The notes: generated from the sequence alone by a model not told the origin. 60,552 nt of DNA from Streptosporangium violaceochromogenes (GCF_014654615.1 NZ_BNBB01000034.1:1-60552), one strand, 5' to 3'; numbered from the stretch's first letter, positions 28,852-39,026 are shown. Numbers and translations are program-made.

Positions 28852-31469
28852 CGGCTTCTCCCTCCGGGCTCGTCGCCCCATTCGTCGAGCAGGTCGCGGA
28901 TCGGGCCGCCCTGGGGACCGGCGCGATCCGCGGGGGACGTCCCGGTGCGGGTCAGACGCCGGATGCTCTCCTCGGCGGGGATGGCGTTGCGCAGCTGCTG
29001 GAGCAGGCCCAGCAGCTCGCGGCCCACCGTGGCCGCGTCCGCCAGCAGGTGCCGCCGCAGGTGGTGGGTGACCGCCGCGACGATGTCGCCCCGCACCCGG
29101 AAGACGTTCATCTGGTGGGTGACGATCCGGGCACCCGCGTCACCGCCGATGTTGCGGCGCCCGCCGTTCCAGGGAAGGGCGTGCCCGGTCCGCAGCGGGA
29201 ACCGCTCGGCGATCTGCTCGGCGTCCTGCCCGGAGACGGGGACGGGCACGGGCATCAGGCGCGCCAGGGCGTCGGGCAGCCAGTTCATCGCCGTGAGAAC
29301 GAGCAGGTTGTGCCAGCGCGCCGCGCCGCCGTCCCCCGGGTCGAGCGCCGCGAACAGCCGCTCGACGGGCGCCCGCAGGCCGGGATCCTGCAGCGTCTCG
29401 CGCACCTCGGCCAGCTCGCGGTGGCGGCGGTCGGCCCAGGCGGCCACGGCGCCCAGGTAGATCTCCCTGGCGGTGCTGACGGCCCGGGCGCACGTGGGTT
29501 CGAAACGGCCGAAGAGCAGCTCGGTGGTGTCCGGGGCGGTGGCCTCCCCCTCGGTCCCGGCCGGCATCGGGCGCAGCAGCCCGGAGGCCAGCCCCGTCGC
29601 GCCCCCGCCGGTGCCGTTCCTCGCCGGAGGCGGACCGATCCGCCCGTCGTCCCTGACGCGCTCGCGGTACTGCCCCCACTCACGCCAGTTGAACACGTCG
29701 TAGGTGGCCGAGGCCCGCGCCAGGCGCAGCACCGCGGTCCCGTCCTCCTGCGCGACCTGCGTCCCCTCGGCCGACAGGCGCTCGGGGTCCGACAGCAGGC
29801 CCAGGGACCTGACCGTACGGGAGGTCTCCTCCTCGATCCGCCGGAACAGGGCGGTCAGGGAGCTCTCGCCCCGCAGGTCGTCCACCGGCCCGGGAAGGCC
29901 GGGGCGCAGCATCCGGTCGAGTGTGCGCAGCGCGGCCAGCAGGTCGGCCGCGATCGGCGCCGCCGCCTCGTGCTTGAGGAACATGCCGTAGGTCCGCACG
30001 TGCCGGTCGAGCATGGCCCGCAGCCCGGAGATGCCGCCGTCGCGCCCGAACTCCCCCAGCGCCGCCGTGTAGGCGTGGCCGGAGTCGGTCAGGTGCAGGT
30101 CGTCGGCGATCCGCCGCCACCGCCGGGCCTGCTCCCCGGCGGCGTCCAGCGCCTTGGTGATCTTCTCTCCCTCCTCCCCTCCGCGGTCGTACGGCAGGCC
30201 CTGGGTGGCGATCGCCACCAGCGAGGAGGTGAAGGCGACCCGGTCCTCCCTGCGCCCGTTGAGCGTGGTGGCCATCCGGTGCAGGGAGGACAGGTCCCGG
30301 GAGGAGGAGACGAGGTCGGCCGCCCCGGTGTGCGGGGTGTCGGGCGGCTGGAGCAGGTCGAAGCAGTTGGCCGCGACCAGGATCGACTCGCTCAGCGCGC
30401 CCTTACCCCGGCGATTGCGCTCCAGCAGCGAGTAGAACTGCCGGGCGTCGTCGCGCTCGGCCCGGTGCGAGGGCAGCACGATCACGATCGCGTCGATCTC
30501 GTCCAGCTCGCGGACGCTGAGGTATTCGTCCCTGACCGCGGTGGCGCCGAGCCCGGGCAGGTCGCACAGCTCCGCCGCCGAGCCGTCGCCGGGGAGCGGC
30601 CCGGCCCACTCTCCCTCGGCGACCGCCACCTGGCAGATCACCCTGCGGATCAGGGTGAAGGTGGCGCGCAGGGTCTCCGGTGTCACCGTGTTGCGCGGGG
30701 AGACCGGAAAGCCCTGCACCGTGCGGGGGAAGCTCCGCGGCAGGTCCCGGATGTCCTCGATGTCCAGCGCCTGCCGGAGCATGTCCACCTCGACCGGCAG
30801 GACCAGCCCGGAGCGGCCGGTCAGCACGAACTCCCCGGCGAGCCTGAGGGCGTCGCGGATCCTGGTCAGCTCCAGGGTGATCCCCAGCAGCCGCGCGTTC
30901 TCCATCGAGGCCCAGTCCAGGGTGGTCTCGGCCCAGCGGTTGAGGGTGTCCCAGCCGTCCAGGACGGGGTTGTAGCCGTTCAGCGCCGACACGTCCCTGC
31001 CGCCTCCGGCCCGCTGCACGGTCCGGATCAGCTCGTTCATGATGTAGGTGACGGCATCGGCCAGCTCGTCCCGGGTGAGGTACTCGATCCTGGCGCCCCG
31101 CAGCCGGGTGCCCTCCCCGGGGGCGGCGGGCTCCGTGCGCAGCACCGTCACGTTCCCGGTGGTCGGCGAGCCGGAGGTGGGCAGCAGCCCTGGCCGGCCC
31201 AGCAGCGTGCCGAGCAGCAGGGACTTACCCGCGCTGTACTCCCCCACGATCCCGACCGACACCGGCTTGGCGCAGCGCTCCCTCAGCTTCGCGGCGAGCG
31301 CCGCGGCCCGGTCGTGCGCCTGCCGTACGGCCGAGGCGTCAGGGACCTCCTCCTGGCCGAGGGCGGTCATCGCGCGGTCGGCGAGCAGGCGGTAGCGGCC
31401 GATCGCCGCGCGGTGATCGGTGTCCCGCGAGGAGGCCGACCCACCGTAACCGGCGTGGAAATCGGTCAA
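28848..31469 (-). CDS. SrfC-like dynamin-type GTPase
   Basis: An 873-aa protein. The P-loop GEYSAGKS spans residues 76-83, the switch-I-like segment is TSGSPTTGNVT (98-108), G3 is DLPGLG near 302, and G4 is NCFD near 367 instead of NKxD. The 'YSAGKS' P-loop and the long helical C-terminus are typical of dynamin-related proteins and of the SrfC/Virul_fac family. No transmembrane helix is obvious. The start ATG is 9 bp after the DUF4407 stop and the stop overlaps the SrfB-like ATG, giving tight coupling of membrane protein, GTPase and ATPase. Membrane remodelling or signalling is a plausible but unproven role. Confidence 0.82.
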
Positions 31470-31478
31470 CGAGACTCC

Positions 31479-33308
31479 TCAGAGATATTGGTTCCGATAT
31501 TTACGGGTCCCCCGGGCGCCGGAGCCGCCACCGTTGCGGATGCTCGTACGCCCGCGGTCGTAGCTGTCCCGCGTGTTCAGCCGATCGAGGTCGTACCTCA
31601 TGTCGATCTTGGCGATGTGCGCCTCGCGCAGCCGCTGGGTCTCATACGTCTGGCTGTAGGCCTGCTCGCGGAGCCGCCGCTCGTAGACGGTGGGCCCGCC
31701 GAGCAGCTTGACGCTGAGCGGCAACAGGTCGAGCACCAGGATCGTGACCCGCAGCACCCACGGCAGGGACATGACGATGAGGCTGTCGCTGCCCTCGATG
31801 AAGTCGTGGAGCGCCTTCTCCTGGGCGACCCAGCCGACGTTCTTCTGCACGTTGACGCGGTCGGCGTCCCGGCGCGGCCTCTCTCTCCCCTCATAGGCCT
31901 TGAAGTCCCCGTCGACCGCCTTCTGCGCCGCCACGCACCTGCCCCGCGCGATCCCGTACTCCCGCTCCGCCTTGCGGTAGTCGGCGTCCAGGGCCCTGGT
32001 GACGGGGCCGATGCCGTACTGGCCGGTGTGTCCCGTCCCCGGCTCCCCCGTGAACTCGTCCTGCCGCTTCTTCAGCGCCGCGTCGCGGGCGCGTTCCTTA
32101 CGCCGGCTGTCGGCGCACAGTTCCGGCCTGTCGTAGGTGGCGTCGAGCCGCCGGCGCATGTCCTCGTCGGCGGCCTTGAACCTGGCGTCGAGGTCCTTGA
32201 CGCGGGCCTGCTGGGTGAAGGCGAGCTGGTCCTTGACCTCGGACTGGAAGATGAGGAGCGTCACCGCCTCGGCGATGATGAAGGACACCCCCACGGCGAG
32301 GATCACGCGCATCAGGTAGGTCAGCCAGCCGGGCTTGCGGCTCCTGCCCACGGGATGGAGCAGGTTGGTGTCGTCCTCGGAGAGCACCTTGCCGTAGGCC
32401 GGCTCGGCCACGATGGATCGGTCGACCCAGAAGATGAGGACACCCCAGAGCAGCGCGAAGGGCACGATCGCCGGGGAGAACCCACCGCCGACGACCGAGG
32501 CGAAGATCGCGAACATCGTCGCGGCGACGAAGGCCACCAGGCAGACGAAGACGCCGATCGTCGAGTAGCGGTACAGCTCGCTGCGGTTGGGGACGAGGTC
32601 GGGGTCGGTGCCCGCGCACCAGAGGAAGGGCCGCGACAGGAGCGGGACCCGGTAGCCGGTGACCGTGGTGGGCCCGGTTACCGCGGCGGGCTCGGTGTCC
32701 GGGCGGGGCGAGGCACGCACCCGGGCCGGTCCCGGCGCCGCCCGGCGCCCGAAGCGGAGTCTGCCCCGCAGGCCCGAGAGGGCCCCGGAGAACGATTCGT
32801 ACGCCTGGGCGGCCCGGGAGCGGGGCTCGTCGCCCTCTCCTCCGTCCGGCCGCCCGCCGGGCCCACCCCGCGGATCGCCGCCGGGCTCGTCGCGAAGGGT
32901 CTCGTAGGTGGCCGTCGGATCGTTGGCGGTCCATTCGCTGTAGTAGGCGCCGGGACCGCCGGCCGGCGCGGCGCCGTCGCGCCTCTCCGGGCCGCCGGAG
33001 CCGTTCTCGCCCTCGGAGCCGTTCCGGTCCGCCTCTCCTGCGCCGGGAACGTTCCCGGCGGGGGGCGTGCCGGAGGCGGGATCACCCCCGGAGGCCCGCC
33101 CGTCCTCGTCCCCGTCCTCGGCGTTCGGGGGCTCGGGGGCGAAGAGGCGCTCGTAGGCCCGGGTGCCGTTGGGGCCGCCGGGGGACGGGGGCGGACCGGT
33201 CCCCTCACCGGGAGGGGAGGCGCCGTTCGTCCCGTTCGGCGAGGGCTGGGTCCAGGTGAAGTCACGACCGAATCCGGCGTAGTCACGGGACTGGTTGTTT
33301 TCCGTCAT
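31479..33308 (-). CDS. DUF4407 membrane protein with long disordered N-terminus
   Basis: A 609-aa protein. Residues 1-210 are Gly/Pro/Ser/Asp-rich and likely disordered. The DUF4407 part begins near FLWCAGTDPDLVPNRSELYRYSTIG, with membrane segments around 247-270, 283-300, 325-348 and 510-535 (ALLWGVLIFWVDRSIV is diagnostic). Between the third and fourth helices lies a charged coiled-coil-like region of about 160 residues (KDLDARFKAADEDMRRRLDATY...). It is the first gene of the four-gene operon and the only membrane protein in it, so it is the likely anchor. DUF4407 function is unknown. Confidence 0.85.
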   Translation of the reverse strand: MTENNQSRDYAGFGRDFTWTQPSPNGTNGASPPGEGTGPPPSPGGPNGTRAYERLFAPEPPNAEDGDEDGRASGGDPASGTPPAGNVPGAGEADRNGSEGENGSGGPERRDGAAPAGGPGAYYSEWTANDPTATYETLRDEPGGDPRGGPGGRPDGGEGDEPRSRAAQAYESFSGALSGLRGRLRFGRRAAPGPARVRASPRPDTEPAAVTGPTTVTGYRVPLLSRPFLWCAGTDPDLVPNRSELYRYSTIGVFVCLVAFVAATMFAIFASVVGGGFSPAIVPFALLWGVLIFWVDRSIVAEPAYGKVLSEDDTNLLHPVGRSRKPGWLTYLMRVILAVGVSFIIAEAVTLLIFQSEVKDQLAFTQQARVKDLDARFKAADEDMRRRLDATYDRPELCADSRRKERARDAALKKRQDEFTGEPGTGHTGQYGIGPVTRALDADYRKAEREYGIARGRCVAAQKAVDGDFKAYEGRERPRRDADRVNVQKNVGWVAQEKALHDFIEGSDSLIVMSLPWVLRVTILVLDLLPLSVKLLGGPTVYERRLREQAYSQTYETQRLREAHIAKIDMRYDLDRLNTRDSYDRGRTSIRNGGGSGARGTRKYRNQYL

Positions 33309-34190
33309 CGGCTCGGCTGTGCCCCACGGTTAATATCGCCACACCCACTGTTGAAGTTCTTGGTATTGGACATCCTTCTCCCGGTCGACTCCGCCGGAAC
33401 GCCATTCATCACGACCGGCACCGGCGCCCCAGGCATCCGGGCCCCGCGATACCCGCTCCACGCCTCGCCGTCTCCACCATATGAACTCCGGCGTCTCCCG
33501 CACCGGCGCCCGAAGGACATCCGGCAGTGGAACGATGCACCATGTCTGCCAGCCAAAACCCCACTTATGTGGGTTTGTCTTTCGATCGTTACGTATCCTA
33601 TGTGAAGCCTCTCGATATCGAGCGGGACCGCGAGAACCCGTTTACCGAAGCACCGAAACACACCTTCCGGTCATCGGACTTCTCCTATCGGACAAAAACC
33701 GTCAAATCTCACTTTTGGTGCGCCGGTCACGCTCCGGCGGGCCACCCGCCGGACGGACGGGGCCCCGGGGCGACCGAAGACCTCCCGGTCCACCCGGAAC
33801 GAAACAGGGGACGCCCGGCCACCGGGAAAGGTTTGCGCCCGGAGCGACGCGGAGCACTCCGCCCGCCCCCTCCCTTTCGCGCCCGGATGCTCCCGCTGCC
33901 GTCCTCGCCTCGGAGGTGCCGTCAAGCCCGGGAGCTTTACAGTGTAGATTACACTTTGAGGCTTCTCGTCCTTTTCACCCCGTTGTTCACCGGCCCAAAG
34001 ACCCCTCCGCCCGGGACCTCCGGCCCCTTGGCCGCCGGCCCGGCGCGCGATGGGATGACAGGGACGACGGGGGCGCGGCTCCCGGCGGGTTAGGGCCGGA
34101 CCACTTGCGGGGAGGCCCGGAAGTGGCCCGACCGGAAAACGGGCGACGCTCAAGCCCCGGGCAACCGCCCACCCACGCACTGGAGACCCC
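33309..34190. other. Divergent intergenic region upstream of DUF4407 operon and XRE/PNPOx gene
   Basis: About 880 bp. 33300-33720 is AT-richer than average and contains frames with plausible but unconvincing peptides on both strands; I see no recognisable gene. 33720-34190 has the composition of GC-rich non-coding DNA. An inverted repeat at 33941-33955 is the only clear regulatory candidate. Confidence 0.5.
33941..33955. promoter_or_regulatory. Candidate operator AGTGTA-GAT-TACACT
   Basis: A 6-bp perfect inverted repeat with a 3-nt spacer, in an AT-rich patch 236 bp before the XRE/PNPOx gene. The symmetry suits a dimeric repressor, possibly that regulator itself. The assignment is inference. 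Confidence 0.35.
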
Positions 34191-34862
34191 ATGACAGAAC
34201 GCACCACAGCACCGGGCGACCTCGGCCGCCGGGTGGCCAGGCGGCGCGAGAGCCTGGGCCTGACCCGCACGCAGCTGGCCGAGCGGGCCGAGATCGACCC
34301 CGGATATCTCGAATATCTGGAGGAGACCGCCGCGTCCCCGGCGATCGACACCGTGCGCAAGCTGGCCACCGCCCTGGGCACCAGCGCCGAGGACCTGCTC
34401 GGCGGGATGATGGACCTGCCGCCCGGGCGCCACGGCCCCGCCCCCCGCCCGCGGCTGGAGAAACTGGAGACCGGTGAGTGCCTGCGGCTGATCGCTCCGG
34501 GGGGCGTCGGCAGGGTGGCCTTCGACGAACCCGGCGGTCCGGCGATCCTGCCGGTCAACTACGTGCTGCACAAGGGCGCGGTGATCTTCCGTACCGCCTT
34601 CGGCGGGCCGCTGGACGACAACCTGCGCACCGGCGTCCGGGGGGTCGAGTTCAAGGTCGCCTTCGAGGTCGACCGGATCGACGACGCCTGCGGCGAGGGC
34701 TGGAGCGTGCTGCTGCGCGGCGGCGCCCACCACGTCTCCGAGGACGAGCTGGCCGAGGCCGCCGCCTCGGGGGTCCGGCCGTGGGCGGGCGGTGAACGCG
34801 CGCTGTACGTCAGAATCGTTCCCGCCGAGATCAGCGGACGGCGCATCCGGCGTCTCCCATGA
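34191..34862 (+). CDS. XRE-family regulator fused to a PNPOx-like flavin domain
   Basis: A 223-aa protein. An N-terminal helix-turn-helix (about 10-67: LGRRVARRRESLGLTRTQLAERAEIDPGYLEYLEE) is followed by a pyridoxamine-5'-phosphate-oxidase-like split-barrel (about 88-215: GRVAFDEPGGPAILPVNYVLHKGAVIFRT, VAFEVDRIDDACGEGWSVLLRGGAHHV). This fusion is common in actinomycetes, where the flavin/haem-binding barrel may act as a ligand or redox sensor. It is coupled by ATGA to the alcohol dehydrogenase downstream, suggesting it regulates that gene. Confidence 0.9.
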   Translation: MTERTTAPGDLGRRVARRRESLGLTRTQLAERAEIDPGYLEYLEETAASPAIDTVRKLATALGTSAEDLLGGMMDLPPGRHGPAPRPRLEKLETGECLRLIAPGGVGRVAFDEPGGPAILPVNYVLHKGAVIFRTAFGGPLDDNLRTGVRGVEFKVAFEVDRIDDACGEGWSVLLRGGAHHVSEDELAEAAASGVRPWAGGERALYVRIVPAEISGRRIRRLP

Positions 34863-35899
34863 CCTCCGGCGCGTCCCCGGTCCGCCCGATCCCCGCGGAG
34901 ATGGACGCCTGGGTGGTGGTCCGGCCGGGGCCCGTGGCCTCACACCCCCTGGAGCGGGTGCGGCTCCCGGTCCCCGTACCCGGCCCCGGAGAGGTCCTGG
35001 TCGAGGTCGAGGCATGCGCGGTCTGCCGCACCGACCTCCACCTCGCCGAGGGCGATCTGCCGCCGCGCCGCCCGGGAACCGTGCCGGGCCACGAGGTCGT
35101 GGGCAGGGTGGCGGCGCACGGCCCGGGGTCCGGACGGCTCGCGCCCGGTACCCGGGTGGGCGTCGCCTGGCTCCGCTCGACCTGTGGACGCTGCCGTTAC
35201 TGCCTGCGGGGCGCCGAGAACCTCTGCCCCGCCTCCACCTACACCGGCTGGGACGCCGACGGCGGCTACGCCGCCTACCTCACCGCCCCCGAGGACTACC
35301 TCTACCCGCTCCCCCGGGACGTCCCGGCCGAACGGCAGGCGCCGCTGCTGTGCGCCGGGATCATCGGATACCGCGCCCTGCTCCGCTGCGAGCTGCCCCC
35401 CGGCGGACGCCTGGGCGTCTACGGCTTCGGCGCCTCGGCCCACCTGACCGCCCAGATCGCCCTCGCCCAGGGGGCGACCGTGCACGTCCTGACCCGCTCG
35501 GCCCGAGCCCGTGAGCTGGCCCTGGAGCTGGGGGCGGCCTCGGCCGGGGGCGCGGCGGACGCCCCGCCCGAACCGCTGGACGCCGCGATCCTGTTCGCGC
35601 CGGCGGGCGAGCTGGTACCGGTCGCGCTGGCCGCCCTGGACCGGGGCGGCACCCTCGCCGTGGCGGGCATCCACCTCAGCGACATCCCGGTGCTCGACTA
35701 CGGGCGCCACCTGTTCCAGGAGCGGACACTGCGCAGCGTCACCGCCAACACCCGGGCCGACGGCCGCGCCTTCCTCGACCTCGTCTCGGCCCACCCGCCG
35801 AAGGTCACCGCGGTCCCCTACCCCTTCGGCGCCGCGGACCGCGCCCTGAGCGACCTGGCCGCCGACCGCGTCGAGGGGGCCGCGGTGCTGGTCGGATAG
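34859..35899 (+). CDS. Zinc-dependent alcohol dehydrogenase family protein
   Basis: A 346-aa medium-chain dehydrogenase. Catalytic zinc ligands are in ACAVCRTDLH and GHEVVG, and the structural zinc site in CGRCRYCLRGAENLC. The coenzyme-binding Rossmann motif is LGVYGFGASAHL, with Ser in place of a usual Gly. The TYTGWDADGGYAAY segment resembles proteins annotated as alcohol dehydrogenase AdhA. The start overlaps the XRE/PNPOx stop (ATGA), so the pair is an operon. The substrate is unknown. Confidence 0.92.
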   Translation: MTSGASPVRPIPAEMDAWVVVRPGPVASHPLERVRLPVPVPGPGEVLVEVEACAVCRTDLHLAEGDLPPRRPGTVPGHEVVGRVAAHGPGSGRLAPGTRVGVAWLRSTCGRCRYCLRGAENLCPASTYTGWDADGGYAAYLTAPEDYLYPLPRDVPAERQAPLLCAGIIGYRALLRCELPPGGRLGVYGFGASAHLTAQIALAQGATVHVLTRSARARELALELGAASAGGAADAPPEPLDAAILFAPAGELVPVALAALDRGGTLAVAGIHLSDIPVLDYGRHLFQERTLRSVTANTRADGRAFLDLVSAHPPKVTAVPYPFGAADRALSDLAADRVEGAAVLVG

Positions 35900-35908
35900 C
35901 GGCGGGGC

Positions 35909-35968
35909 GCGCGGCTCCCCTCGGCGCGGCTCCCCTCGGCGCGGCTCCCCTCGGCGCGGCCCCCCTCG
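35909..35968. repeat. Four tandem 15-nt repeats
   Basis: The unit gcgcggctcccctcg occurs three times exactly and a fourth time with one change (35954-35968), in the 94-bp gap between the converging dehydrogenase and VOC genes. It is a simple tandem expansion; it could act as part of a transcription barrier. Confidence 0.85.
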
Positions 35969-35993
35969 GCGCGAGGCTCCGCCGGCCGGGCGC

Positions 35994-36446
35994 TCAGCCG
36001 TCCCACAGGGTGCGGACCTCCTCGAAGACCCGCTGGCCGTGTGAGATCTCCACGACGTTGCCGTCGGGGTCCTTCAGCGCGCAGACGTAGCCGACCGGCG
36101 GCGGCAGTTCCATCGGCTCCCAGTGCAGGCAGCCCGCCTCCCGCGCCTCGGCGGCGATCCGGTCCACATCCTCGCGCCGGGGCACCTCCATGCCGAGGTG
36201 CGCGAACGGGGTGAGCTGCGGCTGCGGTCTCCCCCTGTCCTTGGCGAACTCCACCAGCACCAGCACGAACGGCGTCTCGGCCTGCCCGTCGTTGGACAGC
36301 CACGCGTTGCGGCCCTCCGCGTCCTCGTGGCGGGAGACGACCACCAGGGGGGTCATGGCGGTGTAGAACGCGATCGCCCCGTCCAGGTCACAGCTCGGCA
36401 GCGCGACGTGCGTCCAGCGTGCCTCGGTGAGTTTCTTCTCCAGCAC
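35994..36446 (-). CDS. VOC (glyoxalase/bleomycin-resistance) family protein
   Basis: A 150-aa single-domain VOC protein from GTG at 36446 (GGAAGG 7 nt upstream; longer frames upstream lack a good site). It has two beta-alpha-beta modules: WTHVALPSCDLDGAIAFYTAM, then FAHLGMEV with VGYVCALKDPDGNVVEISHGQ. Candidate metal ligands are His and Glu of these strands (THVA, FAHLG, VEISH). Members include glyoxalases, dioxygenases and drug-binding proteins; the specific reaction cannot be told from the sequence. Confidence 0.9.
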   Translation of the reverse strand: MLEKKLTEARWTHVALPSCDLDGAIAFYTAMTPLVVVSRHEDAEGRNAWLSNDGQAETPFVLVLVEFAKDRGRPQPQLTPFAHLGMEVPRREDVDRIAAEAREAGCLHWEPMELPPPVGYVCALKDPDGNVVEISHGQRVFEEVRTLWDG

Positions 36447-36733
36447 GTCCGCACCTTCCTTCGTCTCCTCTGTCTCCCTCGCCCCTTCTCTTCCCTTCGT
36501 TCCCCGCCGGCGTGACATCCGATCCAGCGGGCCCCACCCGGCCTCCCGCGGATACCGCGCGATCGGGCCGGCGCGCCCGGCGAAGGCCGGCCCCGCCCTG
36601 CGCCGCCGCCGAACCCGGCTGCCCGGGATCGCCGGCCGTGGTCTCGCAGGGCGGGCCGAGATCCGGTCACCCCCTCGCGGCGCGTGCGCGGCGGGCGTCA
36701 CACTCTGTCACCTCGGTTACCTCGGTTACCTCG

Positions 36734-36940
36734 TCACTTTCTCCGCCTCATCACGATCTCTCCGACCGCCATCGCGAAGGTCAGCAGGACAAGGCCACCG
36801 AAAATCGGGTGCGCGAGAAGGGCGGACTCCAGCTCCTGGTGCTCCCTGGCCATCGCGGCCATGATGCGAAACGCGAACAGAATCGCCCCTATAAGCGCAA
36901 TCTTGCTCCACGAGGGCAATTTCAAGCTGTTGAGTCTCAT
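36734..36940 (-). CDS. Small two-helix membrane protein
   Basis: A 68-aa protein from the ATG at 36940 (MRLNSLKLPSWSKIALIGAI...). Two hydrophobic stretches, KIALIGAILFAFRIMAAMA and IFGGLVLLTFAMAVGEIVM, are separated by an acidic loop, and the C-terminus is MRRRK, consistent with the positive-inside rule. GTG at 36988 would add 16 residues. Base composition is less GC-rich than its neighbours. Function unknown. Confidence 0.5.
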   Translation of the reverse strand: MRLNSLKLPSWSKIALIGAILFAFRIMAAMAREHQELESALLAHPIFGGLVLLTFAMAVGEIVMRRRK

Positions 36941-38104
36941 ATAATTTCCGATCTCATGTAGACTGAGAACCCACCGGGGGCGGAGCACGTCTTCCCATCC
37001 CCGGCATTACCAAGGCCGTTCAGTCACGCACTTGTCGTCCAACGGTCGCCGATCCGATTTCACAGAACGGCATGACAGGGCTGCCCGGCAGGCCGGGCCC
37101 GACGTCTTTCCCGGTACGGGCAGGCCCTCCGCGGCTCCCGGGCGGGAGAATCATCCACCTCCTTCCGGGTGGGCTCCGGTCTTCCAGACGGGCTCCGGCG
37201 GCGCGGCGGAGAGGCGAAAGCGGGCGCACGCCGCCGGCCCGCCCCCGCGACCTTCGCGCCGGAGTCCCACTTCCCCGTGGCGGCGCGGCGCCTGTCAAGC
37301 GACGCCGGCGCGGCGGCCCGGCGGGCCCGGGAACGCCCGGGAGGGCGGCACGCGCCGGGCGGTGGGAACAGGGACCTCGGCCGGTCACGGGATGGCGCGT
37401 CACGGGGCCGGCCCCGGCGGCGCGCCGCTTGTTCAGTGCGTGAAGTTACGGTGGCTCGGCGGAGACCAAGCCGGTTGCGGACCGGACGGCCGTCACGGCC
37501 GGACGCGGGCGGTGACGCGGCCCGCCGGGCACCGCCCAAGGTCGCGAACCACGCTCGAAACGGCCTGGCCCCGACACCCGCCGTCTCGCCGCCGACACGA
37601 TCGAATAACGTTTCGACGTCACGGCGACTTTGACAAAGAAAGCGGGCTCAAGCCATTTTCGCCTCCTTCGACAAAGCCGTCCCGGATCGCCTTCGACCTC
37701 CATTTCCCGTCGTCTTCGCCGTACCGGCCACCGCGTTCTGAACACCCTCCGGTGAACGCCATGAATACCACGCCGGTGAGGGCAAGTCCAGAGAACGGCA
37801 AGTATTCCGTGATAACCACCGCACCCCCGGCGCACCTCACTCGGCCGGCAGGACATCCGCCCTTTGCCGGTTTAGAGGACAAGCACCGATTTTCCCACCG
37901 TTCTCCCTGGTAGCGGCTTCACCGGATACGGCTCCCGGCCTCCCGCGCCCCCTTCCGGGCTCCGCCCGGAACGCCGCGCCCGCCGGAACGACGGCCGGCG
38001 GCGGCGAAACGGCACGGCGAATCTCACTGGCGGAAATCGCGATCCGCCGATCACGGTGAGCGACCGTCTTCCGTGCCGGACGCCGCCGGCGCACCCTCGC
38101 CGAA
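36941..38104. other. Gene-poor region downstream of the kdp operon
   Basis: About 1.16 kb without a confident gene. Long overlapping frames here are Arg/Pro/Gly-rich in all phases, as expected of non-coding GC-rich DNA. 37570-37900 is AT-richer; a minus-strand frame at 37619-37819 (66 aa, one hydrophobic stretch LTGVVFMAFTGGC) could be a small membrane protein, but I would not call it without homologues. Confidence 0.45.
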
Positions 38105-38137
38105 GGGCCGGGCCGCCCGGCGCGGGCGGCCCGGCCC
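38105..38137 (-). terminator. kdp operon terminator
   Basis: A 15-bp perfect GC-only stem (starting GGGCCGGGCCGCCCG) with a 3-nt loop, 13 bp after the kdpC stop. No T-tract. Confidence 0.7.
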
Positions 38138-38150
38138 GAGGCCGTGTTCG

Positions 38151-39026
38151 TCAGCCCCGGTCGAGGGCCAGGTTGAGACGCAGGACGTTGACCGCGGGCT
38201 CCCCCATGAAGCCCAGCGCGCGTCCCGCGGTGTTCTCCGTGATCAGCCTCCTGACCTCGGCGACCGCCAGGCCGCGTTCCCTGGCGACCCGCGGAGCCTG
38301 GAGCTCGGCGTAGGCCACCGAGATGTGCGGGTCAAGGCCCGAGCCGCTCGCGGTGACCGCGTCGGCGGGCACCACGGCCTTCGCCGGCCCGCGGACGGGA
38401 ACGGTACGGCCCGCCGCGTAGTCCTCGCCCGGTGTGGCGCACTCCACCCGCACCCCGCGGTACTCGGCCAGGAACGGGGTGGCCGGGCACGCCTGGTTGG
38501 CGCTGACCACCCGAGCCGGGACGCCGACGGCCGGGAAGACCTTCAGCACCGCCCCCACCCCGTCGGCCGTGCAGTACGGCCGGGCCCCGCTGACCCCCTC
38601 CAGCTCACCGGCGGCCCTGCTCCGGGAGCACACCTGGGTCAGCAGGGACCGCTTTCCGGTGTCCGGTTCCCCCTCGGTGTTCGTGGCCCCCGGCACCGGC
38701 AGAACGTCCAGGATGTCCTCGGGACCGAGGTTGCTGGCGGAGGTGGCCAGCATGTCGTAGCCGTCCCCGGCGGCCGACGGGCGGCTCTGGAAGTACTTCC
38801 TGACCGGTTTGCCGTCCTTATCGGTGAAGTTCTGGCCGACCAGGGCGCTGCCGACCTTCTCACCCGCCGCGTTCTCCACGAGGGAGCCGTTGGCCTCGCC
38901 GTTGAAGCCGAGCTGGGCGGCCGCGGTGACCGCCAGCGGGTAGAGCCCGCCGAGGATCAGGGTCAGGACGAGCAGCGCGCGCAGCGCCGCGAGATGCTGG
39001 CGAATCCAGCTGGGCATACGTTCCAT
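38151..39026 (-). CDS. kdpC: Potassium-transporting ATPase subunit KdpC
   Basis: A 291-aa subunit, longer than the E. coli form (about 190 aa). It has one N-terminal transmembrane helix (ALLVLTLILGGLYPLAVTAAAQ), then QNFTDKDGKPVRKYFQSRPSAAGDGYD and the C-terminal SGLDPHISVAYAELQAPRVARERG, the diagnostic KdpC motif. An extra region of about 90 residues (roughly 100-190), including several Cys, separates these conserved blocks. The ATG shares its A with the kdpB TGA (TGATG). It stabilises KdpB in the KdpFABC complex. Confidence 0.95.
   Translation of the reverse strand: MERMPSWIRQHLAALRALLVLTLILGGLYPLAVTAAAQLGFNGEANGSLVENAAGEKVGSALVGQNFTDKDGKPVRKYFQSRPSAAGDGYDMLATSASNLGPEDILDVLPVPGATNTEGEPDTGKRSLLTQVCSRSRAAGELEGVSGARPYCTADGVGAVLKVFPAVGVPARVVSANQACPATPFLAEYRGVRVECATPGEDYAAGRTVPVRGPAKAVVPADAVTASGSGLDPHISVAYAELQAPRVARERGLAVAEVRRLITENTAGRALGFMGEPAVNVLRLNLALDRG

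Noticed and set aside
29049..33605. 1518-aa plus-strand open frame
   Set aside because: Antisense shadow of the GTPase and DUF4407 genes.
33527..34093. Plus-strand 188-aa frame (MERCTMSASQNPTYVG...)
   Set aside because: The first part is atypical and the rest is Pro/Arg/Gly-rich as in non-coding GC-rich DNA; no ribosome site and no recognisable domain.
37032..37913. Long overlapping frames on both strands in the kdp-downstream gap
   Set aside because: All frames are similarly Arg/Pro/Ala-rich with no motif or start signal.
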